Below, one piece after another: positions 46,493 to 56,546 of a stretch of DNA of 64,000 bases. Location of the stretch: assembly GCF_014203545.1 (NCBI RefSeq), contig NZ_JACHJG010000001.1:372001-436000 (forward strand), read 5' to 3'. Position 1 is the first letter of the stretch; every line of letters starts with the position of its first letter. A model generated the notes under the pieces. The model saw only the letters and a list, made by a program, of their open reading frames with translations. It was not told the origin of the DNA and ran no database searches. This DNA is from Streptomyces netropsis (GTDB taxonomy: Bacteria > Actinomycetota > Actinomycetes > Streptomycetales > Streptomycetaceae). The position numbers were made by a program, and so were the translations under genes.

Positions 46493-47329
46493 ATGGCACG
46501 ACGCGGGATTCTGGGCCGTTCCCGACGCGAGTACCTCACCCCTGAACCGCACCCGTCCGGGGCGCGGCCGCCGAAGATCCCGGGCGACCTGGTCCCCAAC
46601 CACGTGGCGATCGTCATGGACGGCAACGGCCGCTGGGCGAAGGAGCGCGGGCTGCCGCGCACCGAGGGGCACAAGGTCGGCGAGGGCGTCGTCATGGACG
46701 TGCTCAAGGGCTGTCTGGAGATGGGCGTCAAGAACCTCTCCCTGTACGCCTTCTCCACCGAGAACTGGAAGCGCTCGCCCGAAGAGGTCCGCTTCCTGAT
46801 GAACTTCAACCGGGACGTCATCCGCCGCCGCCGCGACGAGATGGACGAGCTGGGCATCCGGGTGCGGTGGACCGGCCGGATGCCGAAGCTGTGGAAGTCG
46901 GTGGTCGAGGAGCTCCAGGTCGCCCAGGAGCAGACCAAGAACAACGACGCCATGACCATGTACTTCTGCGTCAACTACGGCGGTCGCGCGGAGATCGCGG
47001 ACGCGGCGGCGGCGATCGGCCGGGACATCGCGGCGGGCCGGCTGGACCCGTCGAAGGTGAACGAGAAGACGTTCGCCAAGTACCTCTACTACCCGGACAT
47101 GCCGGATGTGGACCTCTTCGTGCGGCCCTCCGGTGAGCAGCGCACGTCCAACTACCTGATCTGGCAGAGCGCTTACGCCGAGATGGTCTTCCAGGACGTG
47201 CTGTGGCCGGACTTCGACCGCCGTGACCTGTGGCGCGCCTGCCTGGAGTACGCGCAGCGCGACCGCCGCTTCGGCGGCGCGATCCCGAACGAGGACGAGC
47301 TCGTCAAGGATCCCGCGTCGAAGGCGTGA
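46493..47329 (+). CDS. uppS: Isoprenyl (polyprenyl) diphosphate synthase, UppS family
   Basis: cis-Prenyltransferase that makes the polyprenyl diphosphate carrier for cell-wall synthesis. 278 aa from ATG 46493; GTG 46484 is closer to AGGAGAAG and also in frame. Motifs: [27 protein letters not shown] (catalytic Asp), [12 protein letters not shown], and [27 protein letters not shown]. Downstream of recO, as in other actinobacteria. Confidence 0.95.
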   Translation: MARRGILGRSRREYLTPEPHPSGARPPKIPGDLVPNHVAIVMDGNGRWAKERGLPRTEGHKVGEGVVMDVLKGCLEMGVKNLSLYAFSTENWKRSPEEVRFLMNFNRDVIRRRRDEMDELGIRVRWTGRMPKLWKSVVEELQVAQEQTKNNDAMTMYFCVNYGGRAEIADAAAAIGRDIAAGRLDPSKVNEKTFAKYLYYPDMPDVDLFVRPSGEQRTSNYLIWQSAYAEMVFQDVLWPDFDRRDLWRACLEYAQRDRRFGGAIPNEDELVKDPASKA

Positions 47330-47363
47330 GCCCCTCGGCGGGGTGAGACCACGGACATGACAC

Positions 47364-47403
47364 GGCACTGCTCCGGGCGTCGGACGACGCCCGGAGCAGT
47401 GCC
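47364..47403. terminator. Bidirectional terminator between uppS and zur
   Basis: Perfect 18-bp inverted repeat (GGCACTGCTCCGGGCGTC) with loop GGAC between convergent genes. Confidence 0.9.
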
Positions 47404-47421
47404 GTATTCGTCAGCGTTCCG

Positions 47422-47841
47422 TCAGCTCCGGGAGCGCGCGGCGGCGCAGTCGCCGCAGGTGCCGAAGATCTCGATGGTGTGGGCCACGTCGACGAAGCCG
47501 TGGTCGGCGGCGATGGAGTCCGCCCACTTCTCCACGGCCGGGCCCTCGACCTCCACCGCCTTGCCGCACTCCCGGCAGACCAGGTGGTGGTGGTGCCCGC
47601 TGGAGCAGCGGCGGTAGACCGCCTCGCCCTCGCTCGTCCGCAGCACGTCGACCTCGCCGGCGTCGGCGAGGGACTGCAGCGTGCGGTAGACGGTGGTCAG
47701 GCCGACCGAGTCGCCGCGGTGCTTGAGCATGTCGTGGAGCTCTTGCGCGCTGCGGAACTCGTCCACCTCGTCGAGCGCCGCCGCGACAGCGGCCCGCTGC
47801 TTGGTGGACCGGCCGCGTACCGGGGGACCCGCGGTCGCCAC
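47422..47841 (-). CDS. zur: Zinc uptake regulator Zur (Fur family)
   Basis: 139-aa repressor that binds DNA when loaded with zinc. GTG 47841 follows AGGAGG at five bases. The winged helix includes TKQRAAVAAALDEVDEFRSAQELHDML and VGLTTVYRTLQSLADAGEVDV. Metal ligands are HHHHLVCRECGKAVEVEG and the C-terminal CGDC. It is 129 bp upstream of znuB on the same strand, so it lies at the downstream end... of the znuA-znuC-znuB order (transcribed znuA, znuC, znuB, then zur). Confidence 0.93.
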   Translation of the reverse strand: MATAGPPVRGRSTKQRAAVAAALDEVDEFRSAQELHDMLKHRGDSVGLTTVYRTLQSLADAGEVDVLRTSEGEAVYRRCSSGHHHHLVCRECGKAVEVEGPAVEKWADSIAADHGFVDVAHTIEIFGTCGDCAAARSRS

Positions 47842-47970
47842 AGTTGCCTCCTCAAGCTCGCCTGAACACGCATCCGCACGTGGTGCCCGGCCAATTGTGC
47901 CAGGCCCGGCGTCATCTCCCGTACGACTGAGCGTTCCCGGGCCCCTACGGGCGGCCGCGGGCGGGCCCGG

Positions 47971-48861
47971 TCAGGCCTCCACCCGTACGTCGTCCGCGGG
48001 GGTGCCGGGCACCTCCAGTGTGCAGTGCTTCTCGGCGTCGGCGGCGCGCCTGGCCCGTTTGCGGGCCAGGGGGGTGGCCAGCGCGGTCAGGGCCAGGAAG
48101 ACGCCGATCGCGAGCAGCACGATGGTCGCGCCCGAGGGCACGTCCACGTAGTACGAGGTGGCGGTGCCGGAGACGGTCACCAGGACGCCGATGGCGACGG
48201 ACAGCGCGAAGGTCGTCGCGAAGCTGCGGGCGATCGCCTGCGAGGCGGCCACCGGGATCACCATCAGGGCGCTCACCAGCAGCAGCCCGACCACGCGCAT
48301 CGCGACGGTGACGGTCAGCGCGGCGGTGACCGCGACCAGCAGGTTCAACAGCCGCACGGGCAGCCCGGTGACGCGGGCGAACTCCTCGTCCTGGCAGATG
48401 GCGAACAACTGCTTGCGCAGCCCCACCGTGGTGAGGATCACGAAGGCGGCCAGCACGCAGATCGCGAGGATGTCCTCCTCCGCGACGGTGGTGATCGAAC
48501 CGAAGAGGTAGCTGATGAGGTTGGCGTTGGAGCCGCCGGACAGGTGCATCAGCATGACGCCGCCGGCCATGCCGCCGTAGAAGAGCATGGCGAGCGCGAT
48601 GTCGCCGCGCGCCTTGCCGGAGGAGCGGATCAGCTCCATGACCACGGCGCCGACCACGCACACGGCGGTGGCCACCCACACCGGGCTGGTGTTGAGGAGG
48701 AAGCCGAGGCCGACGCCGGTCAGCGCGACGTGGCCGATGCCGTCGCCCATCAGCGCCTGGCGGCGCTGGACGAGGTAGATGCCGATGGCGGGGGCGGTGA
48801 TGCCGACCAGCAGGGCGGCGAGCAGCGCCCGCTGCATGAAGGCGGGATTCAGGATCTCCAT
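47971..48861 (-). CDS. znuB: Zinc ABC transporter permease
   Basis: Integral membrane permease of a ZnuABC-type importer (FecCD-like ABC-3 family), 296 aa with about eight hydrophobic segments. N-terminal MQRALLAALLVGITAPAIGIYLVQRRQALMGDGIGHVALTGVGLGFLL is typical of the family. Its ATG overlaps the znuC stop by one base (TGATG). Confidence 0.93.
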   Translation of the reverse strand: MEILNPAFMQRALLAALLVGITAPAIGIYLVQRRQALMGDGIGHVALTGVGLGFLLNTSPVWVATAVCVVGAVVMELIRSSGKARGDIALAMLFYGGMAGGVMLMHLSGGSNANLISYLFGSITTVAEEDILAICVLAAFVILTTVGLRKQLFAICQDEEFARVTGLPVRLLNLLVAVTAALTVTVAMRVVGLLLVSALMVIPVAASQAIARSFATTFALSVAIGVLVTVSGTATSYYVDVPSGATIVLLAIGVFLALTALATPLARKRARRAADAEKHCTLEVPGTPADDVRVEA

Positions 48862-49703
48862 CAGGTGAGCAACCCCGTCCGGATCGGTTCGGCAGCCGGG
48901 TCGGCGTGCGGGTGGACATGGTCGTGGCCGGGCAGCGCGTGCTGGCCCACGGCCTCCGGTGGCGGGCCGTCGTGGACGACGCAGCCGTCGCGGAGCACGA
49001 CGGCGCGGTCGATGAGCGGCTCCAGGGCCCCCAGCTCGTGCAGGACGAGGAGCACGGTGGCACCCCGGGCGACCTGCGCGCGCAGGGCGCTCGCGAGGAC
49101 CTCCTGGCTGGCCAGGTCGACGCCGGCCATCGGCTCGTCCATGATCAGCAGCTCGGGTTCGCCGGCCAGCGCGCGGGCGATGAGCACCCGCTGGTGCTGG
49201 CCGCCGGAGAGCGCGTTCACGGAGTCCTTGATCCGGTCGGCCATGCCGACCAGCTCCAGGGCCCGGACGACGGCCTCCCGGTCGGCCTTGCGGGTCAGAC
49301 CCAGCTTCGTACGGGCCAGCCGCCCGGCGGCGACGACCTCGCGCACGGTCGCGGGGACCCCGCTGGCGGCGGTGGTGCGCTGCGGCACGTACCCGAGGCG
49401 GGCCCAGTCGCGGAAGCGGCGCTTGGGGGTGCCGAACAGCTCCAGCTCACCGCCGGTGAGCGGCACCTGGCCGACGATGGCCCGGACGGCCGTGGACTTG
49501 CCGGATCCGTTGGCGCCGAGCAGCGCGACGACCTCGCCGCGCCGCACGGTGAGGTCCACGCCGCGCAGCACGGGGCGGGAACCGAGCGAGGCCGTGGCCC
49601 CGCGCAGCGCTATGACGGGCTCCGCGTCCTCATGCGCTCGGATCGCCTCCGGGCGCTCGGATCCGGTGTCCATGTCGGCCTCCGTCGGGTTCGTCTGACT
49701 CAC
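48861..49703 (-). CDS. znuC: Zinc ABC transporter ATP-binding protein
   Basis: ATPase of the importer, 280 aa from GTG 49703. Walker A LLGANGSGKST, the signature ALSGGQHQRVLIARAL, Walker B LLIMDEP and the H-loop VLHELG are present. The C-terminus contains HDHVHPHAD, a likely zinc-binding tail. Overlaps znuA by GTGA, and is coupled to znuB. Confidence 0.95.
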   Translation of the reverse strand: MSQTNPTEADMDTGSERPEAIRAHEDAEPVIALRGATASLGSRPVLRGVDLTVRRGEVVALLGANGSGKSTAVRAIVGQVPLTGGELELFGTPKRRFRDWARLGYVPQRTTAASGVPATVREVVAAGRLARTKLGLTRKADREAVVRALELVGMADRIKDSVNALSGGQHQRVLIARALAGEPELLIMDEPMAGVDLASQEVLASALRAQVARGATVLLVLHELGALEPLIDRAVVLRDGCVVHDGPPPEAVGQHALPGHDHVHPHADPAAEPIRTGLLT

Positions 49704-50701
49704 TTGGTGCCGAGTGCCTTCCGCAGGGCGGCGAGGTTGGATTCCATGACCTCGAAGTAGTCGTCGCCCTTGGACTCGTCCGTGATCCCCTCGAGCGGGT
49801 CGAGCACGTCCGTCTTCAGCTTGAGGTCCGAGGCCAGCGTCTTGGCCGTCTTCGGGCTGGCGAGGGTCTCGAAGAAGATCGTGGAGACGTGGTGCTCCTC
49901 GGCGACCTTGTGGAGGTCCTTCATCCGGGCCGCGCTGGGCTCGGACTCCGGGTCGATGCCGCTCACGGACTCCTCGGTGAGGCCGTAGCGCTCGGCGAGG
50001 TAGCCGAAGGCGGCGTGGGTGGAGATGAAGGTGTCGGAGGCCCGGTTCTTCAGGCCGGCCTCGAACTTCTTGTGCAGCCCGTCCAGCTTATTCGCCAGTG
50101 CGTCGGCGTTCTTCTCGAAGTCCGCCTTGTGGTCGGGGTCGGCCTCGCCGAGGGCCTTGGCGACGCCCTTGGCGACCTGGGCGTACTTCACCGGGTCGAG
50201 CCAGATGTGCGGGTCGCCGCCCTCGTGCTTGTGCTCGTGGCCCTCGTGGCCGTCGTGGTCGTCGCCGGACCCGTGCTCGTGGCCGTCGACCTCGGTGCCG
50301 TGCTCTTCCAGCTCGGTGAGGGAGGCCGCGTCGACGACGTGCTTGGCGCTCGACTGCTTGATCGCCTTGTCGACGGCGGGCTGCAGGCCCTTGAGGTAGA
50401 CGATCGCGCCCGCCTCGTCGAGGGAGCCGGTCTGCCGGGGGGTGAGCTCCAGGTCGTGCGGCTCGACGCCGGGCTTGGTCAGGGCGGAGACGCTGACGTG
50501 ATCGCCGCCGATCTCCTTGGCCAGGAACTCCATGGGGTAGAACGACGCCACCACCTTGAGCTTGCCCTCCGAATTTTTTCCGCTCGTCCCGGAGGAGCAG
50601 GCGGTGAGGGAGAGCAGCCCGAGGGCGGCGATCGCGGCGATCGCGCCGGTGGTTATTCGGGCGGATCGGGCGGATCGGGGAGAGGTCGGGCGTACGTTCA
50701 T
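49700..50701 (-). CDS. znuA: Zinc-binding lipoprotein of the ABC transporter
   Basis: Extracellular zinc receptor, anchored by a lipobox (LSLTAC). 333 aa from ATG 50701; ATG 50710 and TTG 50719 are in frame. SFYPMEFLAKEIGGDHVSV and GVEPHDLELTP hold the first metal histidine. A His/Asp-rich loop (DGHEHGSGDDHDGHEGHEHKHEGGDPHIWLDP) precedes the second metal site, and STHAAFGYLAERYG the third. The start codons overlap a Zur box, so zinc-loaded Zur should block transcription. Divergent from glyS. Confidence 0.94.
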   Translation of the reverse strand: MNVRPTSPRSARSARITTGAIAAIAALGLLSLTACSSGTSGKNSEGKLKVVASFYPMEFLAKEIGGDHVSVSALTKPGVEPHDLELTPRQTGSLDEAGAIVYLKGLQPAVDKAIKQSSAKHVVDAASLTELEEHGTEVDGHEHGSGDDHDGHEGHEHKHEGGDPHIWLDPVKYAQVAKGVAKALGEADPDHKADFEKNADALANKLDGLHKKFEAGLKNRASDTFISTHAAFGYLAERYGLTEESVSGIDPESEPSAARMKDLHKVAEEHHVSTIFFETLASPKTAKTLASDLKLKTDVLDPLEGITDESKGDDYFEVMESNLAALRKALGTK

Positions 50702-50715
50702 GACACTCATTTTCA
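50701..50715 (-). promoter_or_regulatory. Zur box 1 at the znuA start
   Basis: TGAAAATGAGTGTCA on the minus strand closely matches the streptomycete Zur box TGAAAATGATTTTCA. It overlaps the proposed initiation region of znuA. Confidence 0.82.
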
Positions 50716-50722
50716 ACAAAAG

Positions 50723-50737
50723 TGGAAACGATTGTCA
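50723..50737. promoter_or_regulatory. Zur box 2 upstream of znuA
   Basis: TGGAAACGATTGTCA, 22 bp from box 1, i.e. about two helical turns. It overlaps a consensus-like TTGACA (-35) on the minus strand. Confidence 0.75.
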
Positions 50738-50785
50738 ACAGCACGTTCGCCCGGGGGTGCGGGTGAAGCCCAGGCCAGTGCCGAT

Positions 50786-50816
50786 TTGATTAGGGGGGTG
50801 GCGCCGCCGGTAACCT
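50786..50816 (+). promoter_or_regulatory. Predicted glyS promoter
   Basis: TTGATT (50786-50791) and TAACCT (50811-50816), 19-bp spacer, leading to GTG 50856. Confidence 0.45.
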
Positions 50817-50855
50817 GAAGCATTCGCTGTTCGTCGTCGCAATGAAGAGAGCACC

Positions 50856-52238
<1,383 letters not shown>

Positions 52239-52252
52239 CCCCTGTGTGACGG

Positions 52253-52294
52253 CCGAAGGCCCCGGCCCCGCTACGGCGGGACCGGGGCCTTCGG
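52253..52294. terminator. Terminator between glyS and the Uma2 gene
   Basis: CCGAAGGCCCCGG/CCGGGGCCTTCGG stem with an inner CCCCGC-TACG-GCGGG hairpin, between convergent genes. Confidence 0.8.
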
Positions 52295-52300
52295 GCTTTG

Positions 52301-52906
52301 TCAGCCCTTCCAGTCGGCCGTGTCGAGCTCACAGTCGAAGGGGGCGGGGATCTGTACCTTGTCGCCGAATTTGACCTGCGTGTGGGTTCGGTAGCCCGTG
52401 TCGGAGGGGGACGAATAGACGGTGACGGTGGTCTCCAGCATGTCCACGAGCACGTATACGGGCACACCGGCCCTGCCGTACACCTCGACCTTGTCCCGCC
52501 GGTCGAAGTCCGCCGTCGAGCGGGACGTGAACTCACCGACGAGGGACAGGGCCTCGCCCGGCAGGTGGACGCTGTCGATGTCCGTCAGGGCCTCGTCGGA
52601 GACGTGGATGTCCGGCCCGAAACTTCTCCCGAATCCGGGGAAGGTGAAGAGGCACGGAGCGCTGTCGATCTCATGGCCGTCCGGCACATGTGGGCGGAGC
52701 TGGCGCATGAAACCGCGCATGATGCGCAGACAAGCGCCCTTGGACCACGGTGACACGACCACTCTCCCCCTGATGATCTCCGCCTTGTAGCCATCGGGGA
52801 GACCGGCGTCGATCTTCTCGAGAACGTGGCACAGCTCCTCGTAACCCCCATCGGGTTCCGAGGTGCGTCCTATCGTCCGAGGCGATGTCTCGACCATGGT
52901 TGCCAT
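52301..52906 (-). CDS. Uma2-family (DUF820) putative restriction endonuclease-like protein
   Basis: 201 aa with the PD-(D/E)xK-type nuclease fold of the Uma2 family: YKAEIIRGRVVVSP, FGPDIHVSDEAL (catalytic Asp), SLVGEFTSRSTADFDRRDKVEVYGRAGVPVYVLVDM (Glu and Lys). These proteins are abundant in Streptomyces; their physiological role is unknown. Starts at ATG 52906. Confidence 0.88.
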   Translation of the reverse strand: MATMVETSPRTIGRTSEPDGGYEELCHVLEKIDAGLPDGYKAEIIRGRVVVSPWSKGACLRIMRGFMRQLRPHVPDGHEIDSAPCLFTFPGFGRSFGPDIHVSDEALTDIDSVHLPGEALSLVGEFTSRSTADFDRRDKVEVYGRAGVPVYVLVDMLETTVTVYSSPSDTGYRTHTQVKFGDKVQIPAPFDCELDTADWKG

Positions 52907-53018
52907 GATGCTCCTACGGGCGTCGGTGAGCGTCCTGACACACAGCGTAGTGGCGCCCGCTGACGGCCCTGCCCGGCTCCCTCACGGCCGCAACGACGTG
53001 GAGCGCAGCCGCAGGCGA

Positions 53019-53600
53019 TCAGGCCACCAGGCCCCGCAGGACCAGCTCGCACACCGCGTCGAACGCGGCGTCGATGCCCGGGAGTGACCAGTCGGCCGCG
53101 TACGCCGGGTCGTGGAAGCGGTTGGTCGCGTCCCAGACCGCGCGGGCCGCCGTCGCCGGGTCGACGGGGCGGAACTCGCCCTGGCGTATGCCGTTCCCGA
53201 CGATTCCCGCGAGCTGCTCGACCATCGTCTCGATGTGCCGGCCGACGACGGCGCTGTTCTCGCCGACGAGCACCATGTACGTCGCGAACAGCTCGGGGTC
53301 GCCGCCCGACTTACGGCGCTTGGCGGCGAAGAGGGCGGTGAGCCACTCGCGCAGCCGGGGCCCCGCCGGGCCGGCCGCTTCGGCGACGGCGGACAGTTCG
53401 GCGTGCGACTGGTCGAGCCAGCGCTCGGTGACGGCCTCCCGCAGCGCGGACTTGCTGCCGAAGTGGCGGTAGACACTGCCGTGGCTGACGCCCAGCGCCC
53501 GTGCCACATCGACCACGGTGGCCTTGGCCGGGCCGAAGCGGCGCAGCACGTCCTCGGTGGCCTCGAGGATGCGGTCGGGGGTCAGGGTCTCGGGCGGCAT
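53019..53600 (-). CDS. TetR-family transcriptional regulator
   Basis: 193 aa from ATG 53600. N-terminal helix-turn-helix: TPDRILEATEDVLRRFGPAKATVVDVARALGVSHGSVYRHFGSKSALREAVTERWL. The C-terminal ligand domain is of the common TetR_C type. Located 193 bp downstream of an aldo/keto reductase gene on the same strand; it may control that gene. Confidence 0.9.
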   Translation of the reverse strand: MPPETLTPDRILEATEDVLRRFGPAKATVVDVARALGVSHGSVYRHFGSKSALREAVTERWLDQSHAELSAVAEAAGPAGPRLREWLTALFAAKRRKSGGDPELFATYMVLVGENSAVVGRHIETMVEQLAGIVGNGIRQGEFRPVDPATAARAVWDATNRFHDPAYAADWSLPGIDAAFDAVCELVLRGLVA

Positions 53601-53793
53601 CGCGGGCAGTGCCTTTCGGTCGGGGCGGGGCGGCGGGAACGCCCCCTGGTAGAGGACCGTACCCGGCGGTGCCCCGGAGGGCCGAGGGTGCCGGACTTGT
53701 GCCCGCCCGGCACGCCACCGGGCTCCGCCGCGGTGGTTCCGGCCGCTGCCGCCCGGCCCGGGCGGACCGTTCCCCGGACCCGGCCCGGAGGGC

Positions 53794-54798
53794 TTACCGC
53801 TCGCTGTCGAGGTGCGCCATCTGGTCCGTCGGGTAGCGGTCGCCCGCGGCGGCCCCCGCCGGGACCGCTCGCTCGATGGCGGCGAGGTCGTCGGCGTCGA
53901 GGGTGACGTCCAGCGCGCCGAGCGCCTCGGTGAGGCGGTCGCGGCGGCGGGCGCCGACCAGGGGGACGATGTCCTCGCCCTGGGCGAGGACCCAGGCGAT
54001 CGCCGTCTGCGCGACACTCGCGCCCTTCGACTCGGCGATCTTGCGAAGCGCCTCGACCAGGTCGAGGTTGTGCCGGAGGTTCTCGCCCTGGAAGCGCGGG
54101 CTCATGCCGCGGAAGTCGTTCGCGGCGAGCTGCCGGTCAGGGGTGAAGTGGCCGCTGATCAGGCCGCGCGAGAGCACGCCGTACGCGGTGACGCCGATGC
54201 CCAGCTCGCGGACGGTCGGCAGGATGCTCTCCTCGATGCCGCGCGAGATCAGCGAGTACTCGATCTGGAGGTCGGCGATGGGCGCGACGGCGGCGGCCCG
54301 GCGGATCGTCTCGGCGTTGACCTCGGAGAGGCCGATGTGCCGGACGTGCCCGGCCTCCACCAGCTCGGCGATGGCGCCGACGGTCTCCTCGATCGGCACG
54401 TTCGGGTCGAGACGGGCGAGGCGGTAGACGTCGATGTGGTCGGTGCCCAGGCGCTGGAGGGAGTACGCGGCGAAGTTCTTGACCGCGTTCGGGCTGCCGT
54501 CGACGCCGGTGAAGCCGCCTTCGACCGTGCGCAGGGCGCCGAACTTGACGCTGGTGAGGGCCTTCTCGCGGGCCCCGGCGGGCGCGGTGCGCAGGGCTTC
54601 GTTGATGAGCAGTTCGTTGTGGCCCATGCCGTAGAAGTCGCCGGTGTCGATCAGGGTGACGCCGGCGTCCAGCGCGGCGTGGATCGTGGCGATCGACTCG
54701 GCGCGGTCGGCTTCGCCGTACAGGGCGGACATGCCCATCGCGCCGAGGCCGAGAGCGGATACCTGGGGGCCGGTGGTGCCGAGAGTGCGGTGCAGCAC
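53794..54798 (-). CDS. Aldo/keto reductase
   Basis: NADPH-dependent oxidoreductase with a TIM barrel, 334 aa from GTG 54798 preceded by AGGAGT. The frame is open for 35 further codons but with no conservation. Catalytic Asp and Tyr in LIDTGDFYGMGHNE (tetrad Asp-Tyr). An unusual point: the position often TAD(x)YG reads DTGDFYG. HVRHIGLSEVNAETI and WVLAQGEDIVPLVGARRRDRL are typical of the AKR13-like branch. A 44-bp palindrome lies 72 bp upstream. Confidence 0.9.
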   Translation of the reverse strand: MLHRTLGTTGPQVSALGLGAMGMSALYGEADRAESIATIHAALDAGVTLIDTGDFYGMGHNELLINEALRTAPAGAREKALTSVKFGALRTVEGGFTGVDGSPNAVKNFAAYSLQRLGTDHIDVYRLARLDPNVPIEETVGAIAELVEAGHVRHIGLSEVNAETIRRAAAVAPIADLQIEYSLISRGIEESILPTVRELGIGVTAYGVLSRGLISGHFTPDRQLAANDFRGMSPRFQGENLRHNLDLVEALRKIAESKGASVAQTAIAWVLAQGEDIVPLVGARRRDRLTEALGALDVTLDADDLAAIERAVPAGAAAGDRYPTDQMAHLDSER

Positions 54799-54869
54799 GG
54801 GGGGACTCCTTCGGGGCTTCGGAGAGGAAGGGAGGGGAAACGGGGGGGGGAAGCGGACACCAGAAGAGT

Positions 54870-54913
54870 GACACATGGAATGACAGATTTCAATATCTGT
54901 CATTCCATGTGTC
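54870..54913. promoter_or_regulatory. Perfect 19-bp inverted repeat upstream of the aldo/keto reductase gene
   Basis: GACACATGGAATGACAGAT and its exact complement flank TTCAAT. It is far less GC-rich than its surroundings. On the minus strand it includes TTGAAA, a possible -35 box. Operator is more likely than terminator. Confidence 0.7.
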
Positions 54914-54951
54914 GTCGGGAGGTGTCCCCACGCGCTCTCCGAGGCCCCCGC

Positions 54952-56436
54952 TCACCCCACCGCGCGCGGCAGCCGCAGGCTCAGCAGCAGTGTCACGGCC
55001 ACCGCCACCAGCTGAGCCCCGAGCGTGATCGTCAGCGCGTCGCGCATCCCGACCGAGGGGGCCAGCGAGAGGAAGAGCGTGCCGAGCGTGGCCACGCCGA
55101 GCGCCATGAACGACTGCTGCGTGGTGACCATGACGCCGCCACCGACCCCCGCCTGCGCCACCGGCACCTCACTGAGCACGGTCCGCAGCGTCAGCGGCAG
55201 CAGAATCCCCTGGCCCAGCCCCAGCACGGCGAGCCCGGGGCCGATCCCCAGCGCGCCGAGCCCGTCCCAGCCCCAGTGGAAGGTCGCCACCAAGGCGACC
55301 AGCCCGATCGCCTGGATCAGCGTCCCGGCGGTCACCGCCCGCCGCCCGTACCGCGCGCCCAGCCGGGGCCCGGCCATCGAGCCGATCAGGAACGTCACGC
55401 ACAGCGGCACCAGCGCCAGCCCCGCCGCCATCGGGCCCAGCCGCAGCCCCTCCTGCAGCGCCACCGCGACGACGAACATGAAGCCGCCCCAGCCGGTGGA
55501 GAACGGCACGATCAGCGCCAGCCCGCTGCGCACCGAGTGGATCCGCAGCAGCGACGGCGGCACCAGCGGCGTCCGCCCGGCCCGCTCCTCACGCCGTTCC
55601 ACCACCACGAACGCCACGGCCGCGAAGGGGAACACCGCCAGCAGCACCCACGACCACACCGGCCACCCCGCCGAGCGGCCCTCCGTCAGCGGCAGCAGCA
55701 AGGACACCAGCGTCAGTGACAGCAGCGCGGTACCGCGCCCGTCCACCCGTGTCGGGTGCTCCGAGCGCGTCTCGGGCACCGTGCGGGCCGTCAGCAGCAG
55801 CGCGAGCGCCGCGACCGGGGCGTTGACCAGGAAGATCGAGCGCCAGCCGGTACCGAAGAGGTCCACGGAGACCAGCACCCCGCCCAGCACCTGGCCGACC
55901 GCGCTCGCGACCCCGGCCGTGCCGCTGTACATGCTGAGCGCCTTGGTGCGGTGCGCGCCCTGGGTGGTGGCCTGGATGGTCGCCAGCACCTGCGGCATCA
56001 TCAGCGCGGATGCCGCGCCCTGCGCGACCCGCGCCGCCACCAGCGTCCAGGCGTCGGGAGCGAGCCCGCACGCCACCGACGTCACACCGAAAGCGGCCGT
56101 GCCCCACATAAACAGCCGCCGTCGGCCCACCATGTCGCCCAGCCGTCCGCCGAGCACCAGCAGCACCGCGTAGGCGACGCCGTAGCCGCCGACCACCATC
56201 TCCAGCATGGCGGGGCCCGCGTTCAGATCGTGGTCGATCGTGGGCAGGGCGACGTTGACGATGAAGAAGTCCACCATCGGCAGCGCCGCGCCCATCAGCA
56301 CGGTGAACAGCCCGAGCGGGCTCAGCACGGCTCTGGTGACGGGGGAGGAAGGGGCGGCCGGGCCGGCCGGGACAGTCGGGGCGACGGAGGTGTCGGGGGC
56401 GGACAGGACCGGGTTCGCTATCGGGATCTCACTCAC
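54952..56436 (-). CDS. MFS drug-efflux transporter (DHA2 type), second copy of the pump/XRE layout
   Basis: 494 aa from GTG 56436, 14 predicted membrane segments. Motifs: MVDFFIVNVALPTIDHDL, GGRLGDMVGRRRLFMWG and the motif-C region GTAGVASAVGQVLGGVLV. It is divergent from an XRE regulator and probably its target. The frame continues 24 codons upstream without a plausible start. Confidence 0.9.
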   Translation of the reverse strand: MSEIPIANPVLSAPDTSVAPTVPAGPAAPSSPVTRAVLSPLGLFTVLMGAALPMVDFFIVNVALPTIDHDLNAGPAMLEMVVGGYGVAYAVLLVLGGRLGDMVGRRRLFMWGTAAFGVTSVACGLAPDAWTLVAARVAQGAASALMMPQVLATIQATTQGAHRTKALSMYSGTAGVASAVGQVLGGVLVSVDLFGTGWRSIFLVNAPVAALALLLTARTVPETRSEHPTRVDGRGTALLSLTLVSLLLPLTEGRSAGWPVWSWVLLAVFPFAAVAFVVVERREERAGRTPLVPPSLLRIHSVRSGLALIVPFSTGWGGFMFVVAVALQEGLRLGPMAAGLALVPLCVTFLIGSMAGPRLGARYGRRAVTAGTLIQAIGLVALVATFHWGWDGLGALGIGPGLAVLGLGQGILLPLTLRTVLSEVPVAQAGVGGGVMVTTQQSFMALGVATLGTLFLSLAPSVGMRDALTITLGAQLVAVAVTLLLSLRLPRAVG

Positions 56437-56464
56437 GGATACGACGATGACGGCTCGCCAAGCC

Positions 56465-56502
56465 GGGTACCAGAGTGCCTTTATCCTGGTACAAGCAGTA
56501 CC
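56465..56502. promoter_or_regulatory. Cluster of GGTAC dyads between the MFS and XRE genes
   Basis: GGTACCAG (56465-56472), CTGGTAC (56486-56492) and GTACCTGG (56498-56505) form overlapping inverted repeats, a candidate operator for the XRE regulator. Confidence 0.5.
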
Positions 56503-56546
56503 TGGCAACCGGCTGGGGCGTCCCGCACTCTTGGAGAATGACCACG

